A stretch of 64,000 nt of DNA from Humulus lupulus (taxonomy: Eukaryota > Streptophyta > Magnoliopsida > Rosales > Cannabaceae): positions 94,918,911 to 94,982,910 of the forward strand of contig NC_084795.1 in assembly GCF_963169125.1 (NCBI RefSeq), given 5' to 3'. Below, piece after piece: positions 23,311-35,340 of this stretch (positions are counted from its first letter, which is position 1; every line of letters starts with the position of its first letter). The position numbers and the translations under genes are program-made. The notes beneath the pieces are model-generated. The model did no database searches and was not told the DNA's origin. It saw only the letters and a program-made list of their open reading frames with translations.

Positions 23311-25569
23311 TGTAACGCCCTGGCTACCTAGAACAGTTACGGTGATCGGTGAACCAGAAATTTGACCCGCTACCCGAGTCCTTTGGTTAAAAACGTGTTC
23401 TAAGTGTTATTAATAGGTTAAGGTGGAAAAACAGTAAAGAGGAAAGGATATATTTTATTAAGTATATAACTGCTCATGAGCTTATCAAAACATTTACAAG
23501 TGATTTACAACTCAAAATGGCCATTACTATTTCAAATTTACAACCCCGCCGACCTAAGCGGAAAAAATAGGGTAAACCCCCTAGTCCCTCTGAGAACTCC
23601 TTGGCCGTGGTGGTCAAGCGGTCGCATATGTACACATCACCACCTAAGCTCTCCACTCAAGGCTGGGTGAGCTTTTATTTCCCTTTACCTGCACCACATA
23701 GCACCCATGAGCCAAGGCCCAGCAAGAAAACACAATATAGCATGATATAATATCAACAATGATCATAATAATCATTCAGGACTATCAGTCCAAACAGATA
23801 GGTGACAGTCGCAAAAGTCACTAATGTGGGGGCAGCTCCCTTAAGCCATGTGACGTTAGGGTCACCGGGCTTTACAAATTAGTGAACCTTTCACTAGCTT
23901 AAATAGGATAGGCGCATGGTGAATGGTCACCAATATAACCTTCCTCATGACCATAGAGTCATAACCCTGGAACATCGTTCCCTAGCCATGTAACGAATGG
24001 TCACCTGGGCCTTTGGCCCTGGCTCTCAGTAACTAGTCTTAGACTAGCCAAGCGCTTATAAGTTCATCGACCTTAGGGTTGGTCTAGCATTAATGCCTTA
24101 GAGCCATTCAACACTGATATCAATTAGATCTAATCTTCATTCGGCCCTGCGTTCAGGATGCTTATGCCGTTTCTGACTCTTAGGTCAGTATCCTTGACTA
24201 GTCAGTTCCATATACAAGTAAGCAACATTCAATAGCATTTAATATGCAATCCATGTCCACATTTATCAATCAACATGCCTCAATAACAAATACGCATGTC
24301 ATATATACACAGGGTGCAGTTTTCTTACCTCAGATTCGAGCTAGAATGAATAAAAGAACGACCCTTGAGAACGATCAACTTTAAGTCCTTTAGCGGTCAC
24401 CTAGTCATAACCAAACACGGGACATCATCAATAAAAATGATCAACATAGGTTCCCAAACCAATATCTAGCCTCCGGGGCATCAATCCAAACTAATCCAAG
24501 TAGTAGGAACAATCTCGAGGCCTAAAACTATGTTCTCGGGGTCAAAACACACAAACGGGCTCAACCCTGCTCAAGGGTTGCGGCCCTGGCACCTTGGGCC
24601 ACGGCCCCCAGCCACCTCTGAAACAAGGGCCGCGGCGTCCAGCAAGAGCAATCTCCCCCACCTGCTTCTTCGAGCTAGGGCCGCGGCACCCAACCCAAAA
24701 CACGCCCAAACTCGTTCTCCAACATCCCAAGGCCTCCAAAATCATGCCTAAATATTACAAAATAATCAAATCAAAGTTCCCAAACTTCCCAATGGTCCAA
24801 AACCATCAAAACCCAAGGTTCAATCAAACCAAAAACTCAACAATTCACAAAGTCCAATTCAAAGCTTAGAAACTCTAAAAACTCAAAATTTTAAACTTAG
24901 GTTACCTTCGATTGGGTTATTTCCCGTCAAATCCTTCGGTCAAGAAGCTTCTAATCTTTCCTAGGATCGCTATGCCTCGATCCTCATTTGATTCCAACTC
25001 CTAGAACTCAAGATTTATTCGAAAAGGCTTCGAACGGTAAAAATGAACTACCGGGAAGAGAACGAGAGGTTTTCTAACGTACATTCTATCTGACAAACTA
25101 CTTCAAGCTTAAGTAACCTCAAATAAAACCTAGTGCTCGGGGGTCCCAAAAATACCCCCGGGGACATTATAGTCAAAACTTCCAGAATTCCATCCTGATC
25201 TCAAATACTCCCAATTTATCATCAAATAACATTCTTATTACCCAATAATTGACCCCGTTATGAAAAAAACACTCATCCATTATATAGGACCGTCTCATGC
25301 CAAATAGCTCGAATATATCTCCATAATAATGAGATCTCATTCACAAATCACATTATGCAATCAAATATACAAATATACCCTTAACGGGCCAAATTATCAA
25401 AATATCATAATATTCAAATGTGGACCCACATGCATGCAAATAACATCATATTATAATATAATTCTTATAAACATGCATATTATCATTTAATGGCATAATT
25501 AAACAGTTATGGCCCTCCCAGCCTGCTAATCCAGCCATTAAACCACATCGGAGAATTCGGGGCATTACA
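23311..25569 (-). repeat. 3' LTR of Tekay-like element 2
   Basis: 2259 bp, TGTAACGCC...GGCATTACA. The GC block near 24570-24690 is shorter than in the partner LTR at 33015, which explains the 67-bp length difference. Confidence 0.9.
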
Positions 25570-25583
25570 ACTATCCCCTCCTT
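25570..25583 (-). promoter_or_regulatory. Polypurine tract of element 2
   Basis: Minus strand AAGGAGGGGATAGT next to the 3' LTR, identical to that of element 1. Confidence 0.85.
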
Positions 25584-25605
25584 ACAGAAATTTCGTCCTC
25601 AAAAT

Positions 25606-26646
25606 TTACCTGAACAACTTGGGATACTGACTCTGCATATCTAACTCCAGCTCCCAGGTTGCTTCCTCGACCTTGCTGTTCCTCCACAACACCTTAACTA
25701 AAGGTATCATATTATTCCTGAAGACCTTATCTTTCCTGTCAAGTATTTGAACTGGCTGCTCCTCAAAGGAGAGATCTGGCTCAAGCTCCAGATCTTCATA
25801 ACTCAAAATATGGCTCACATCAAATACATACCTCCAAAGAGCTGAAACATGAAACACATTATGCATGGCAGACAACGCCGGAGGCAAAGCCAATCTGTAA
25901 GCCACTTGACCGATCATCTCCAGGATCTCAAATGGACCTACAAATCTGGGGCTCAGCTTTCCCTTCTTCCCAAACCTTCTCACCCCTTTCCATGGTGAGA
26001 CTCTAAGGAAGACATAGTCTCGCACTTGGAACTCCACGTTCCTGCGCTTGGGATCTACATAGCTCTTCTGTCTACTCGGGGAAGTGAGCATCCGAGCTCT
26101 AATCTTCTCAATGGCCTCACCGGTCCTCTGAACTACCTCAGGGCCCAAGTATCTCCTTTCACCTGTCTCATCCCAATGAATGGGAGATCTGCACTTCCTA
26201 CCATACATCATCTCATAAGGTGCAACTCCAATGGTGGACTGATAACTGTTATTGTAGGAGAACCCTATCAAAGGTAGATACTTACTCCAAGATCCACCAA
26301 AGTCCAGCACACATGCTCTCAGCATGTCTTCTAATATCTGGATCGTCCTCTCAGATTGACCATCTGTCTGAGGATGATAAGCAGTACTGAACTTCAATTG
26401 TGTCCCCATGGCCTTTTGCAAACTCCCCCAGAACATGGAAGTAAAAGTAGGGTCCTGATCTGACACGATCGACCTAGGCGCTCCATGGAGGCACACGATC
26501 TCTCTCACATAGAGATCTGCATATTGGTCAACTGTATAAGTAGTCCTCACTGGCAGAAAGTAAGTTGACTTGGTGTAGCGATCCACTATCACCCAAATAG
26601 AATCATGCTGACCAACAGTCCTGGGTAAGCCCACCACAAAATCCAT
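25606..26646 (-). CDS. Integrase core and chromodomain-like tail, element 2
   Basis: 346 codons. The integrase catalytic core has the D,D(35)E triad: D in MDFVVGL, D in IVSDQDPTF and E in QTDGQSERTIQ. It continues through the GPFEILEMIG / AYRLALPP C-terminal domain and the HNVFHVSALWRY motif to a chromodomain-like end (PLVKVLWRNSKVEEATWELE). That tail marks chromoviruses, which target heterochromatin. It joins the RT frame upstream without a frame change; a TAG in a GLL*PL context (CAG to TAG) separates them. The protein inserts element cDNA into the genome. Confidence 0.88.
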   Translation of the reverse strand: MDFVVGLPRTVGQHDSIWVIVDRYTKSTYFLPVRTTYTVDQYADLYVREIVCLHGAPRSIVSDQDPTFTSMFWGSLQKAMGTQLKFSTAYHPQTDGQSERTIQILEDMLRACVLDFGGSWSKYLPLIGFSYNNSYQSTIGVAPYEMMYGRKCRSPIHWDETGERRYLGPEVVQRTGEAIEKIRARMLTSPSRQKSYVDPKRRNVEFQVRDYVFLRVSPWKGVRRFGKKGKLSPRFVGPFEILEMIGQVAYRLALPPALSAMHNVFHVSALWRYVFDVSHILSYEDLELEPDLSFEEQPVQILDRKDKVFRNNMIPLVKVLWRNSKVEEATWELELDMQSQYPKLFR

Positions 26647-26685
26647 TGTGATGTCTTCCCACTTCCACTCTGGGATATCCAGAGG

Positions 26686-28230
26686 CTACAATAACCCTGC
26701 CGGCCTCTGATGCTCAGCCTTGACCTGTTGACATGTCAAGCACTTAGCCATATACTCAACTACATCTCTCTTCATCCCCGACCACCAATACAACGATCTC
26801 ACATCCTGATACATCTTCATGGTGCTTGGATGCAAAGAGTAAGGTGTAGTATGAGATTCATCCAGAATCTTTCGCCTCAATGCAGTGTCCAGCGGAACAC
26901 ATATCTGCCCTTTGTATCTTAACAAACCTAGCTCAGACATTGTATAATCTTTAGATGCTCCAGCCAGAACATCCTCTCTGATCTTGATCAGCTGTGAATC
27001 ACTCAGCTGACCCTCCTTAATTCTCTCCAATAGCGTAGACTGTAGCGTAATATTAGCCAACTGGCCCGCCAGCAACTCTATACCAGCTCTGGTCATATCA
27101 TCTGCTAACTCTCTGGCTATCAGCCTCATACCATGAATCTGTCCCGGACCCTTCCGGCTTAAAGCATCAGCTACCACGTTGGCTTTTCCTGGATGATACA
27201 GAATCTCACAATCATAATATTTTACCAATTCCAGCCAATGCCTTTGCCTCATATTTAGGTCTTTCTGGGTGAAGAAATACTTCAGGCACTTGTGGTCTGT
27301 ATAAATCTCACACTTTTCTCCATAAAGATAATGTCTCCATATCTTTAAAGCAAAGACCACAGCCACCAACTCTAAATCATGAGTGGGATATCTCTTTTCA
27401 TACTCCTTCAACTGACGAGAAGCATAAGCAATTACCTTCTCTGATTGCATCAAAACACAACCCAAACCCTGATGAGAAGCATCGCAGTAAATCACAAACT
27501 TCTCCTGATCTGTCGGAAGACTCAGAATCGGAGCTGTAATCAATCTCTGCTTCAGTTCCTGGAAGCTGTTCTCACACTTATCTGACCACACAAATTTCTG
27601 ACTCTTGCGTGTCAGCCCAGTCAATGCAATATCAATCTTTGAGAACCCTTCCATGAACTGCCTATAATAACCTGCCAATCCAAGGAAACTTCTAACCTCA
27701 GAAGCATTCTTTGGCCTTGGCCAATCTCTGACCGCTTCAATCTTCGCTGGATCTACCTTAATCCCCTCCTTACTGACAATGTGCCCAAGAAAGGATACTT
27801 GAGATAACCAGAACTCACATTTCTTGAACTTAGCAAACAGTCTGTGTTCTCTCAGTCTCTGTAGAACCAACCTTAGATGATGCTCATGTTCTAACTTAGT
27901 CTGAGAATATATCAGAATATCATCGATGAAGACGATCACAAACTTGTCTAGATAGTCTTTGAACACTATGTTCATCAGATCCATAAATGCAACAGGGGCA
28001 TTAGTCAATCCAAATGACATAACTAGGAACTCATAATGCCCATACCTGGTACGAAAAGCAGTCTTCGGTATATCTCCCTCCTTGACTCTCAACTGATGAT
28101 AACTAGAACGAAGGTCGATCTTTGAGAATACCTTCTTACCTTGCAACTGATCAAACAGATCATCTATCCTTTGCAAAGGATACTTATTCTTAATTTTCAG
28201 CTTATTCAGTTCTCTGTAATCAATACACAT
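26686..28230 (-). CDS. Reverse transcriptase, RNase H and integrase zinc domain, element 2
   Basis: 514 codons. RT motifs: [43 protein letters not shown] and the catalytic FIDDIL (FxDD form). RNase H follows ([24 protein letters not shown]), then the LVADALSR-type linker (VVADALSR) and the HHCC zinc domain of integrase (H near [18 protein letters not shown]). The frame is open upstream of the first Met, back to a TAA at about 28318-28320, so this Met is internal to gag-pol. It copies element RNA to DNA. Confidence 0.9.
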   Translation of the reverse strand: MCIDYRELNKLKIKNKYPLQRIDDLFDQLQGKKVFSKIDLRSSYHQLRVKEGDIPKTAFRTRYGHYEFLVMSFGLTNAPVAFMDLMNIVFKDYLDKFVIVFIDDILIYSQTKLEHEHHLRLVLQRLREHRLFAKFKKCEFWLSQVSFLGHIVSKEGIKVDPAKIEAVRDWPRPKNASEVRSFLGLAGYYRQFMEGFSKIDIALTGLTRKSQKFVWSDKCENSFQELKQRLITAPILSLPTDQEKFVIYCDASHQGLGCVLMQSEKVIAYASRQLKEYEKRYPTHDLELVAVVFALKIWRHYLYGEKCEIYTDHKCLKYFFTQKDLNMRQRHWLELVKYYDCEILYHPGKANVVADALSRKGPGQIHGMRLIARELADDMTRAGIELLAGQLANITLQSTLLERIKEGQLSDSQLIKIREDVLAGASKDYTMSELGLLRYKGQICVPLDTALRRKILDESHTTPYSLHPSTMKMYQDVRSLYWWSGMKRDVVEYMAKCLTCQQVKAEHQRPAGLL

Positions 28231-28320
28231 TCTCAGAGAACCATCCTTCTTCTTTACAAATAGAACTGGCGCACCCCAAGGTGAGAAACTAGGTCTGATA
28301 AAACCAAAATCTAACAGCTC

Positions 28321-28632
28321 TTACAATTGCACTTTTAATTCTTTTAACTCAGCTGGGGCCATTCTGTAAGGTGCTCTAGACACTGGCTTCGTCCTTGGTG
28401 CCAAATCTATAATGAACTCAATTTCTCTATGCAGTGGCAACCCTGGAAAATCTTCTGGAAACACATCCAGGAATTCACATACAAGTGTAGTATCTTTTGG
28501 TCTCACTGGCATGACCTGAGTGGTATCAACCACACTGGCTAAGAATCCAATGCAACCTCCTTGCAATAAATCCCTAGCCCTCAACACAGAAATCATAGGA
28601 ATACGAGGTCCATGCACAGCACCAACGAACAC
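28321..28632 (-). CDS. Protease-RT linker of element 2 pol
   Basis: 103 codons with the gypsy linker motifs VFPEDFPGLPLHREIEF and APRTKPVSRAPYRMAP. It ends at a TAA in a VQL*EL context (CAA to TAA) and continues in frame into the RT ORF. Its N-terminal side runs into the solo LTR at 28648, so the second half of the protease is missing. Confidence 0.82.
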   Translation of the reverse strand: MFVGAVHGPRIPMISVLRARDLLQGGCIGFLASVVDTTQVMPVRPKDTTLVCEFLDVFPEDFPGLPLHREIEFIIDLAPRTKPVSRAPYRMAPAELKELKVQL

Positions 28633-28647
28633 AAAAGGATCTTCACC

Positions 28648-31288
28648 TTTGTAAACAGTGCTAAACTCGCTAATCGAGACATTTGGCCAAAAACGTGTAA
28701 CTAAGTATGATTAGCAGTTTAGGGATTAAACATTTTGGTTAAGATATAACGTTTCACTAGAACGTTTAATATATACATTGGGATCCTGAAAATATAATTT
28801 CAGAGTTTATTACAGAAAATATTTACAACAGGCCGTTCTAAGCGGCAAAACAGGGTTTAACCCTAGTTCCACTTTAAACCTCGGCCGTGGCGGACGAGCA
28901 GCTGCATATGTACACGTCATCACCTAAGCTCTCCAACTCAAGGATGGTCCAGCTTCCTCTTGCCTTTACCTGCACCACGTAGCACCCGTGAGCCGAAGCC
29001 CAGCAAGAAAACACAATATAACATGATATAATATCAACTATAACCATAGTAACCATTTGGAACCAATGGTCCATCCAGATAGGTGACAATAGCCAAAAGT
29101 CACAATAATGAGCATCGCTCCCTCTAGCCACGTGATGATAGGGTCACCATGGCTCAACTGATAAGTGTTCCTTCATAAGCTTGGTTAGGATAGGTGCATG
29201 GTGATTAGTCACCAACATAACCCTCCTCACGACTCTAGAGTCGAAACTATGGACAACGTCCCTTAGCCATGTGACAAACGGTCACCGGGGTCATATACCT
29301 TGGCTATAGTCATCTGGTCGTAGACCAGGCAAGCGCTTATAGTTCTCATTGACCTTCCGATCGGTCTAGCATTAATACCCCATATGAGTCATTCAATGCC
29401 GACCTCGATTAGCTCAAATCTTTAATCGGCCCGGCACTCACAACGCATTGCCATTTCTGACCCTTGGGTCGGTAAAACACGACCTCTGTTCAGCCCGTGG
29501 TGAACTCAACTAATAAGTCACAGCTTCACAGATGGATCTGACACCATTGTCGGTTCTGACTAATAAGTCAGCGCCATACACAGGTAAGCCATGCCACCAA
29601 ACATATATCACATGTCCAATGTCCATAAACAAGGTATTTAGCATGCTTACTAACAGATACCAGTACAATTAGGACCATGCACAACCACAGAGGCTCAAGC
29701 TCTGAACAATATCATACCCAGTATACAAAGCATGTCCTAATCACATGTTTCTCATGCATCATATGCAATATATCCAGCAATCCAACATGCACCAATAACA
29801 GCCATGCATGTCACGTTTAATAGTCAACCAACATGCACCAAGAATAGCCATGCATGTCATACATAATAATCAACCGACATGCATCATAATAGCCATGCAT
29901 GTCACATATACACAGGGTGCAGTTTTCTTACCTCAAAGTCGAGCTAGAACGATTAAAAGAATGACCCTCGAGAACGATCAACTTTCAGTCCTTTAGCGGT
30001 CACCTAGTCATAACCAAATATAAGGTATCATTAATAAAAATGATCAACATAAGTTCCCAAATCAATATCTAGCCTCCGGGACATCAATCCCCACTTAACC
30101 GGGTACTAGGTACAACCCCGAGGCCTATGGCTTGAATCCCCAAGCTTAAAAACATGTTTTTTGGAAAAATTGTCCTTAAGGGCCGCGACCCTCCCCTGCT
30201 GCGCCGCGGCGCGCCCTCAAACAGAAAGGCTCCCCCCTGCCAGACGCCAAGGGCCGCGGCGCACCATAGCTGCGCTGCGGCGCTCAGCCCAGACCAGGCA
30301 AAAACCAGCACGCGAACTCAGAATTTGCCCCTGCGTTTTCCCTTAGAACCAGACCCTCAAATTAGCCCAAAACCTCTTCCAAACACTCATTCAAACCTCT
30401 AGACATCACCCATAACCTCCCCTCATCAAAACCCAATCTTATCACCCATAAAAACCCCTTTAAATCCAAACTTCCAACAAGAAATCAAAGCTGAAAAACC
30501 AAAGAAGAAGACAGAGTATCACCTGAATTTAATGACTAAAAATCACCTCTAACACGGTTTTGAATCCCATTCAATGGTTGAAACAAATCCCCTAGCTGCC
30601 ACCTTTGATTTCCTAGCTCAAAACCCCAAGGTGGCTCTCAAAACTTGGAAGAGAGATGGAGGAGAGTTTTTACGGGAGAGAGAGGAAGAGAGGATGAGGA
30701 TGGCTCTGTTTTTGATTCTGCCTTCTACAACCTACTAAACCTCATGTATATCCAAGCCAAATGACCTAAATGCCCCTAGGTCATTTAAAGGCTTCTAAGC
30801 ACACCCAAGGGTAAAATCATCCTTTACAACCTATACCGTTAATCATAATTAACGCTCTCCAATTCCCGCTATTCCCTATATTCTCAAACATCAATAAATC
30901 ATATCTCATTACCCTTTAATTCTCGGTAATGCTCTAATCATTAAACTCACCCCGAGCCCCGAGCTTAAACCTGTTATGACTAGACCGAACACGTACATCT
31001 CATGATCGTCTCATGTCGAATAGCTCGAACCAATCCACCTTATAGTGTGGCTATACTAATTAATCACAATCATGCACCCAGAATATACAATTACGCCCAC
31101 AGTGGCTAAATTACCAAAATACCCTCACAATAATAAATCCTCCCATATGCATGCATTCACCATCATATAATAATATAATTCACGTAAACATGCATATAAT
31201 CATTAAATACCATAATAAATCAATTATGGCCCTCCTGACCTCCTAATCAAGGTCCCAATCCTTATTAGGAAATTTGGGGTATTACAAT
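28648..31288 (-). mobile_element. Solo LTR of a third Tekay-like subfamily
   Basis: It aligns in the same orientation with the LTR at 20261, from that LTR's TTGTAAACAGTGCTAAACT onward, so the first 36 or so bases are missing at the left side. The right end is intact (GGGGTATTACA). It carries its own GC block (30180-30290) and three copies of the CATGCATG unit. There is no internal domain, so it arose by LTR-LTR recombination. No target duplication remains, and about 250-300 bp of host protease sequence are gone on the truncated side. Confidence 0.8.
29775..29915. repeat. Three-unit CATGCATG minisatellite in the solo LTR
   Basis: Three units of about 40-50 bp, each with an AACATGCA(C/T)CA...AGCCATGCATGTCA core. 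One unit is present in the LTR at 20261 and two in the LTR at 38860. Confidence 0.75.
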
Positions 31289-31423
31289 CAAAACACTACT
31301 AGCAACAAAAGAATGTGTAGCACCAGAATCAATCAACACATTATAAGGGGTTCCAACACTAAGAAGTTGACTTGTAACAACTGAGGGAGAAGCCTAAGCT
31401 TCTGCTTGAGTCAATGCGAACAC
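31289..31423 (-). pseudogene. Aspartic protease N-terminal remnant, element 2
   Basis: The frame continuing from gag encodes GTPYNVLIDSGATHSF, the DSGA active-site motif of the retropepsin. It is cut off by the solo LTR after VASSVLI. Two in-frame stops separate it from the gag zinc knuckle. The flap and the ILGMDWL motif are deleted, so no protease could be made. Confidence 0.8.
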
Positions 31424-32572
31424 TCAAGCTGGGGCCGAGCTGTTCGCCTTTCTGGGTTCTTCTTTTCTTGCCTTAGGGCAATCCTTTTTAAGATGACCCA
31501 CTGCTCCACATGAGAAGCAGGCCTTTGTCCTACACTCTCCCAAGTGATGCCTCTTGTATCTAGGGCACTCAGGATAAGACTTCCAGGCCTCACTACCACC
31601 TGGACGACCCATAGAAATACCATGGGGCCGCCTGTCAGGACTTGGAACTGAGAAGGTGTCAGGAACCTTCCTCTTCTGATCACTGGGGCCTACACCCTTG
31701 CCTGAACCCACAAATGGAGGACCTGGCCTCCTGAATTCCTTTATGGCTGCACTGTCACGCTAGATCCTGTTCTCTGCACTCTCAGCTGTGAGTGCCTTCT
31801 CAACCACCTGTGCATAGGTAGTAACCCCAGCCACAGTGGTGATACGTACATCACGGGCTAATCTGGGCTGTAGCCCCTGCAAGAATCTTTCCCTCCTGGT
31901 CCCATCAGTGGGTACCAATTCCATGGCAAACTTTGCCAAACGATCAAATTTCAAGGCATACTCAGTGACTGACAAGTTTCCTTGAAGTAGCCTAATGAAC
32001 TCCTCGGCCTTCGTCGCCCTAATAGCATCATTATAATATTTTTCATTGAATAGAGTATGAAACTCTTCCCAAGTCAGGGCATTCACATTCTTGGTCTGGG
32101 TAATAACCTCCCACCAAATCCGGGCATCCTCCCGAAACATATAAGTGGCACAGGCCACCCTTTCGTTACCATTTACCCTCATAAAGTCAAGGATAGTGGT
32201 AACCATGCTCATCCATTGTTCAACCTTGGCAGGATCTGCATTTCCCTCAAATACAGGAGGTTATTGCTTCATGATCCTTTCATAGAGGGGTTCCCATTTA
32301 TTTCCAACCTTAGGCAGCTGCCCAGATGCTGGCACCGACACAGGAGGTGCTTCTGATACACTGGCCATTGCAGGAACTTGCTGTTGTTTCAGGAGACATA
32401 ACTCTTCTCCCTATCTTAATATTGTAGCCTGCAGATCACTGACTATTTGCTGCCAGTTTACAGGAGCTGGCTGTGGAATATGAGATTGGTCATTTTCTTG
32501 ACCCTAACTGTTATTATTATTCTGGCCCTGATCACTCTGGTTAGCTGAAGTATCTGTCTGCCCTGGATTCAT
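31424..32572 (-). pseudogene. Gag of Tekay-like element 2, broken
   Basis: Capsid/nucleocapsid protein. One frame runs from the ATG at 32572 and is interrupted by at least four stops. Its longest open parts are 31760-32212 (capsid core, with ARIWWEVITQ, FHTLFNEKYY, FDRLAKFAMELVP and RFLQGLQPRLARDV) and 31424-31711 (zinc knuckle CFSCGAVGHLKKDC, CX2CX4HX4C). No frameshift separates the parts. Gag packages the element RNA in cytoplasmic particles. Confidence 0.88.
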
Positions 32573-32999
32573 TCTTATCTGATACCTTGCTGAAACATTG
32601 ATCAATACGGCCAGTCAGGTAGTAATAACTAAACCTCTTGCCGCCTTACGGTCCAAGAACAAGCAGACAATTATCATATTCCACAATCATATAGTTATTC
32701 AAGCAGATACATGTTTATATCATTTAGCACATATCATGTATCACGTAATAGTTCATAACAACCATACTAATAAGTATGTTCTAGCAATCCCAGTACTAAT
32801 AAGCACACAGTTGCTGAGGATATAATATTTCAGGGCACAGGTTTAACATGGTGTCTCATGCATACAGGTAAAGCATATATACCACATTTAAGCAGTTATA
32901 CATATAACTACATAAATAGTTACCAAACCATGAGTCAAGCTTGACTTCAGTGATGTGTGTACATGCCCAGCCAGTCTGCAGGAACCCTAACCTTAGCAT

Positions 33000-33011
33000 G
33001 CTCTGATACCA
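33000..33011 (-). promoter_or_regulatory. Primer-binding site of element 2
   Basis: Minus strand TGGTATCAGAGC, a 12-base match to the 3' end of plant initiator tRNA-Met, three bases inside the 5' LTR. Confidence 0.93.
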
Positions 33012-33014
33012 AGT

Positions 33015-35340
33015 TGTAACGCCCTGGTTACCGCAGAACAGTTACGATGATCGGTGAACCAAAAATTTAACCCGCTACACGAGTCCTTTGGTTAAAAACA
33101 TGTTCTAAGTGTTATTTACAGGTTAAGGTGGAAAAACAGTAAAGAGGAAAGGATATATTTTATTAAGTATATAACTGCTCATGAGCTTATCAAAACATTT
33201 ACAAGTGATTTACAACTCAAAATGGCCATTACTGTTTCAAATTTACAACCCCGCCGGCCTAAGCGGCAAAAATAGGGTAAACCCCCTAGTCCCTCTGAGA
33301 ACTCCTTGGCTGTGGTGGTCAAGCGGCCGCATATGTACACATCACCACCTAAGCTCTCCACTCAAGGCTGGGTGAGCTTTTCTTTCCCTTTACATGCACC
33401 ACATAGCACCCATGAACCAAGGTCCAGCAAGAAAACACAATATAGCATGATATAATATACACAATGATCATAATAATCATTCAGGACTATCAGTTCAAAT
33501 AGATAGGTGACAATTGCAAAAGTCACTAATGTGGGGTGCAGCTCCCTTAAGCCATGTGACGATAGGGTCACCGGGCTTTACAGATAAGTGAACCTTTCAC
33601 TAGCTTAAACAGGATAGGTGCATGGTGACTGGTCACCAACATAACCTTCCTCATGACCATAGAGTCATAACCCTGGAACATCGTTCCCTAGCCATGTGAC
33701 GAACGGTCACCTGGGCCTTTGGCCCTAGCTCTCAGTAACTAGTCTTAGACTAGCCAAGCGCTTATAAGTTCATCGACCTTAGGGTTGGTCTAGCATTAAT
33801 GCCTTAGAGCCATTCAACACTGATATCGATTAGATCTAATCTTCATTCGGCCCTACGTTCAGGATGCTTATGCCGTTTCTGACTCTTAGGTCAGTATCCT
33901 TGACTAGTCAGTTCCATATACAAGTAAGCAACATTCAATAGCATTTAATATGCAATCCATGTCCACATTTATCAATCAACATGCCTCAATAACAAATACG
34001 CATGTCATATATACACAGGGTGCAGTTTTCTTACCTCAGATTCGAGCTAGAATGAATAAAAGAACGACCCTTGAGAACGATCAACTTTAAGTCCTTTAGC
34101 GGTCACCTAGTCATAACCAAACACGGGACATCATCAATAAAAATGATCAACATAGGTTCCCAAACCAATATCTAGCCTCCGGGGCATCAATCCAAACTAA
34201 ACCAAGTAGTAGGAACAATCTTGAGGCCTAAAACTATGTTCCCGGGGTCAAAACACACAAACGGGCTCAACCCTGTTCAAGGGCTGCGGCCTTGGCACCT
34301 TGGGCCGCGGCCCTCAACCACCTCTGAAACAAGGGCCGCGGTGCACTAAATCAAGGGCCGCTGCACCCTACATCAAGGGCCACGGTGCCCAGCAAGAGCA
34401 ATCTCCCCCACCTGCTTCTTCGAGCTAGGGCCGCGGCTCTCCGAGAACAGGGCCGCGACGCCTAACCCAGAACACGCCCAAACTCGTTCTCCAACATCCC
34501 AAGGCCTCAAAAATCATGCCTAAACATTACCAAATCATCAAATCAAAGTTCCCAAGCTTCCCAATGGTCCAAAACCATCAAAACCCAAGGTTCAATCAAA
34601 CTCAAAACTCAACAATTCACAAAGTCCAATTCAAAGCTAAGAAACTCTAAAAACTCAAAACTTTAAACTTAGATTACCTTCGATTGGGTTGTTTCTCATC
34701 AAATCCTTTGGTCAAGAAGCTTCTAATCTTTCCTAGGATTGCTATGCCTCAATCCTCGCTTGATTCCGACTCCTAGAACTCAAGATTTCTTCGAAAAGAC
34801 TTCGAACGGTAAAAATGAACTACCGGGAAGAGAACAAGAGGTTTTCTAACGTATGTTATATCTGACAAACTACTTCAAGCTTAAGTAACCTCAAATAAAA
34901 CCTAGTGCTTGGGGTCCCAAAAACACCCCCGGGGACATTATAGTCAAAACTTTCAGAATTCCATCCTGATCTCAAATACTCCCAATTTATCATCAAATAA
35001 CATTCCTATTACCCAATAATTGACCCCGTTATGACAAAACCGCTAATCCATTATATAGGACCGTCTCATGCCGAATAGCTCGAATATATCTCCATAATAA
35101 TGGGATGTCATTCACAAATCACATTATGCACCCAAATACACAAATATACCCTTAACGATCCAAATTATCAAAATATCATAATATTCAAATGTGGACCCAC
35201 ATGCATGCATATAACATCATATTATAATATAATTCATATAAACATGCATATTATCATTTAATGGCATAATTAAACAGTTATGGCCCTCCTGGCCTACTAA
35301 TCCAGCCATTAAACCACATCGGAGAATTCGGGGCATTACA
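33015..35340 (-). repeat. 5' LTR of Tekay-like element 2
   Basis: 2326 bp. It carries an expanded GC block (about 34265-34460) with six or seven GGGCCGCGGC-like units, against three or four in the partner LTR at 23311. Confidence 0.9.

Larger units (their letters stand above)
23311..35340 (-). mobile_element. Tekay/Del-like Ty3/gypsy element 2
   Basis: LTRs at 23311-25569 and 33015-35340, 5-bp target duplication CCTGC (23306-23310, 35341-35345). Total 12.0 kb, including a solo LTR in its protease region. It inserted into the decayed pol of element 1. Gag and pol are recognisable over their length and broken by in-frame stop codons, with no frameshift seen. The long LTRs, initiator-Met primer site and chromodomain-like tail fit the Tekay (Del) chromovirus lineage. 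Confidence 0.92.
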
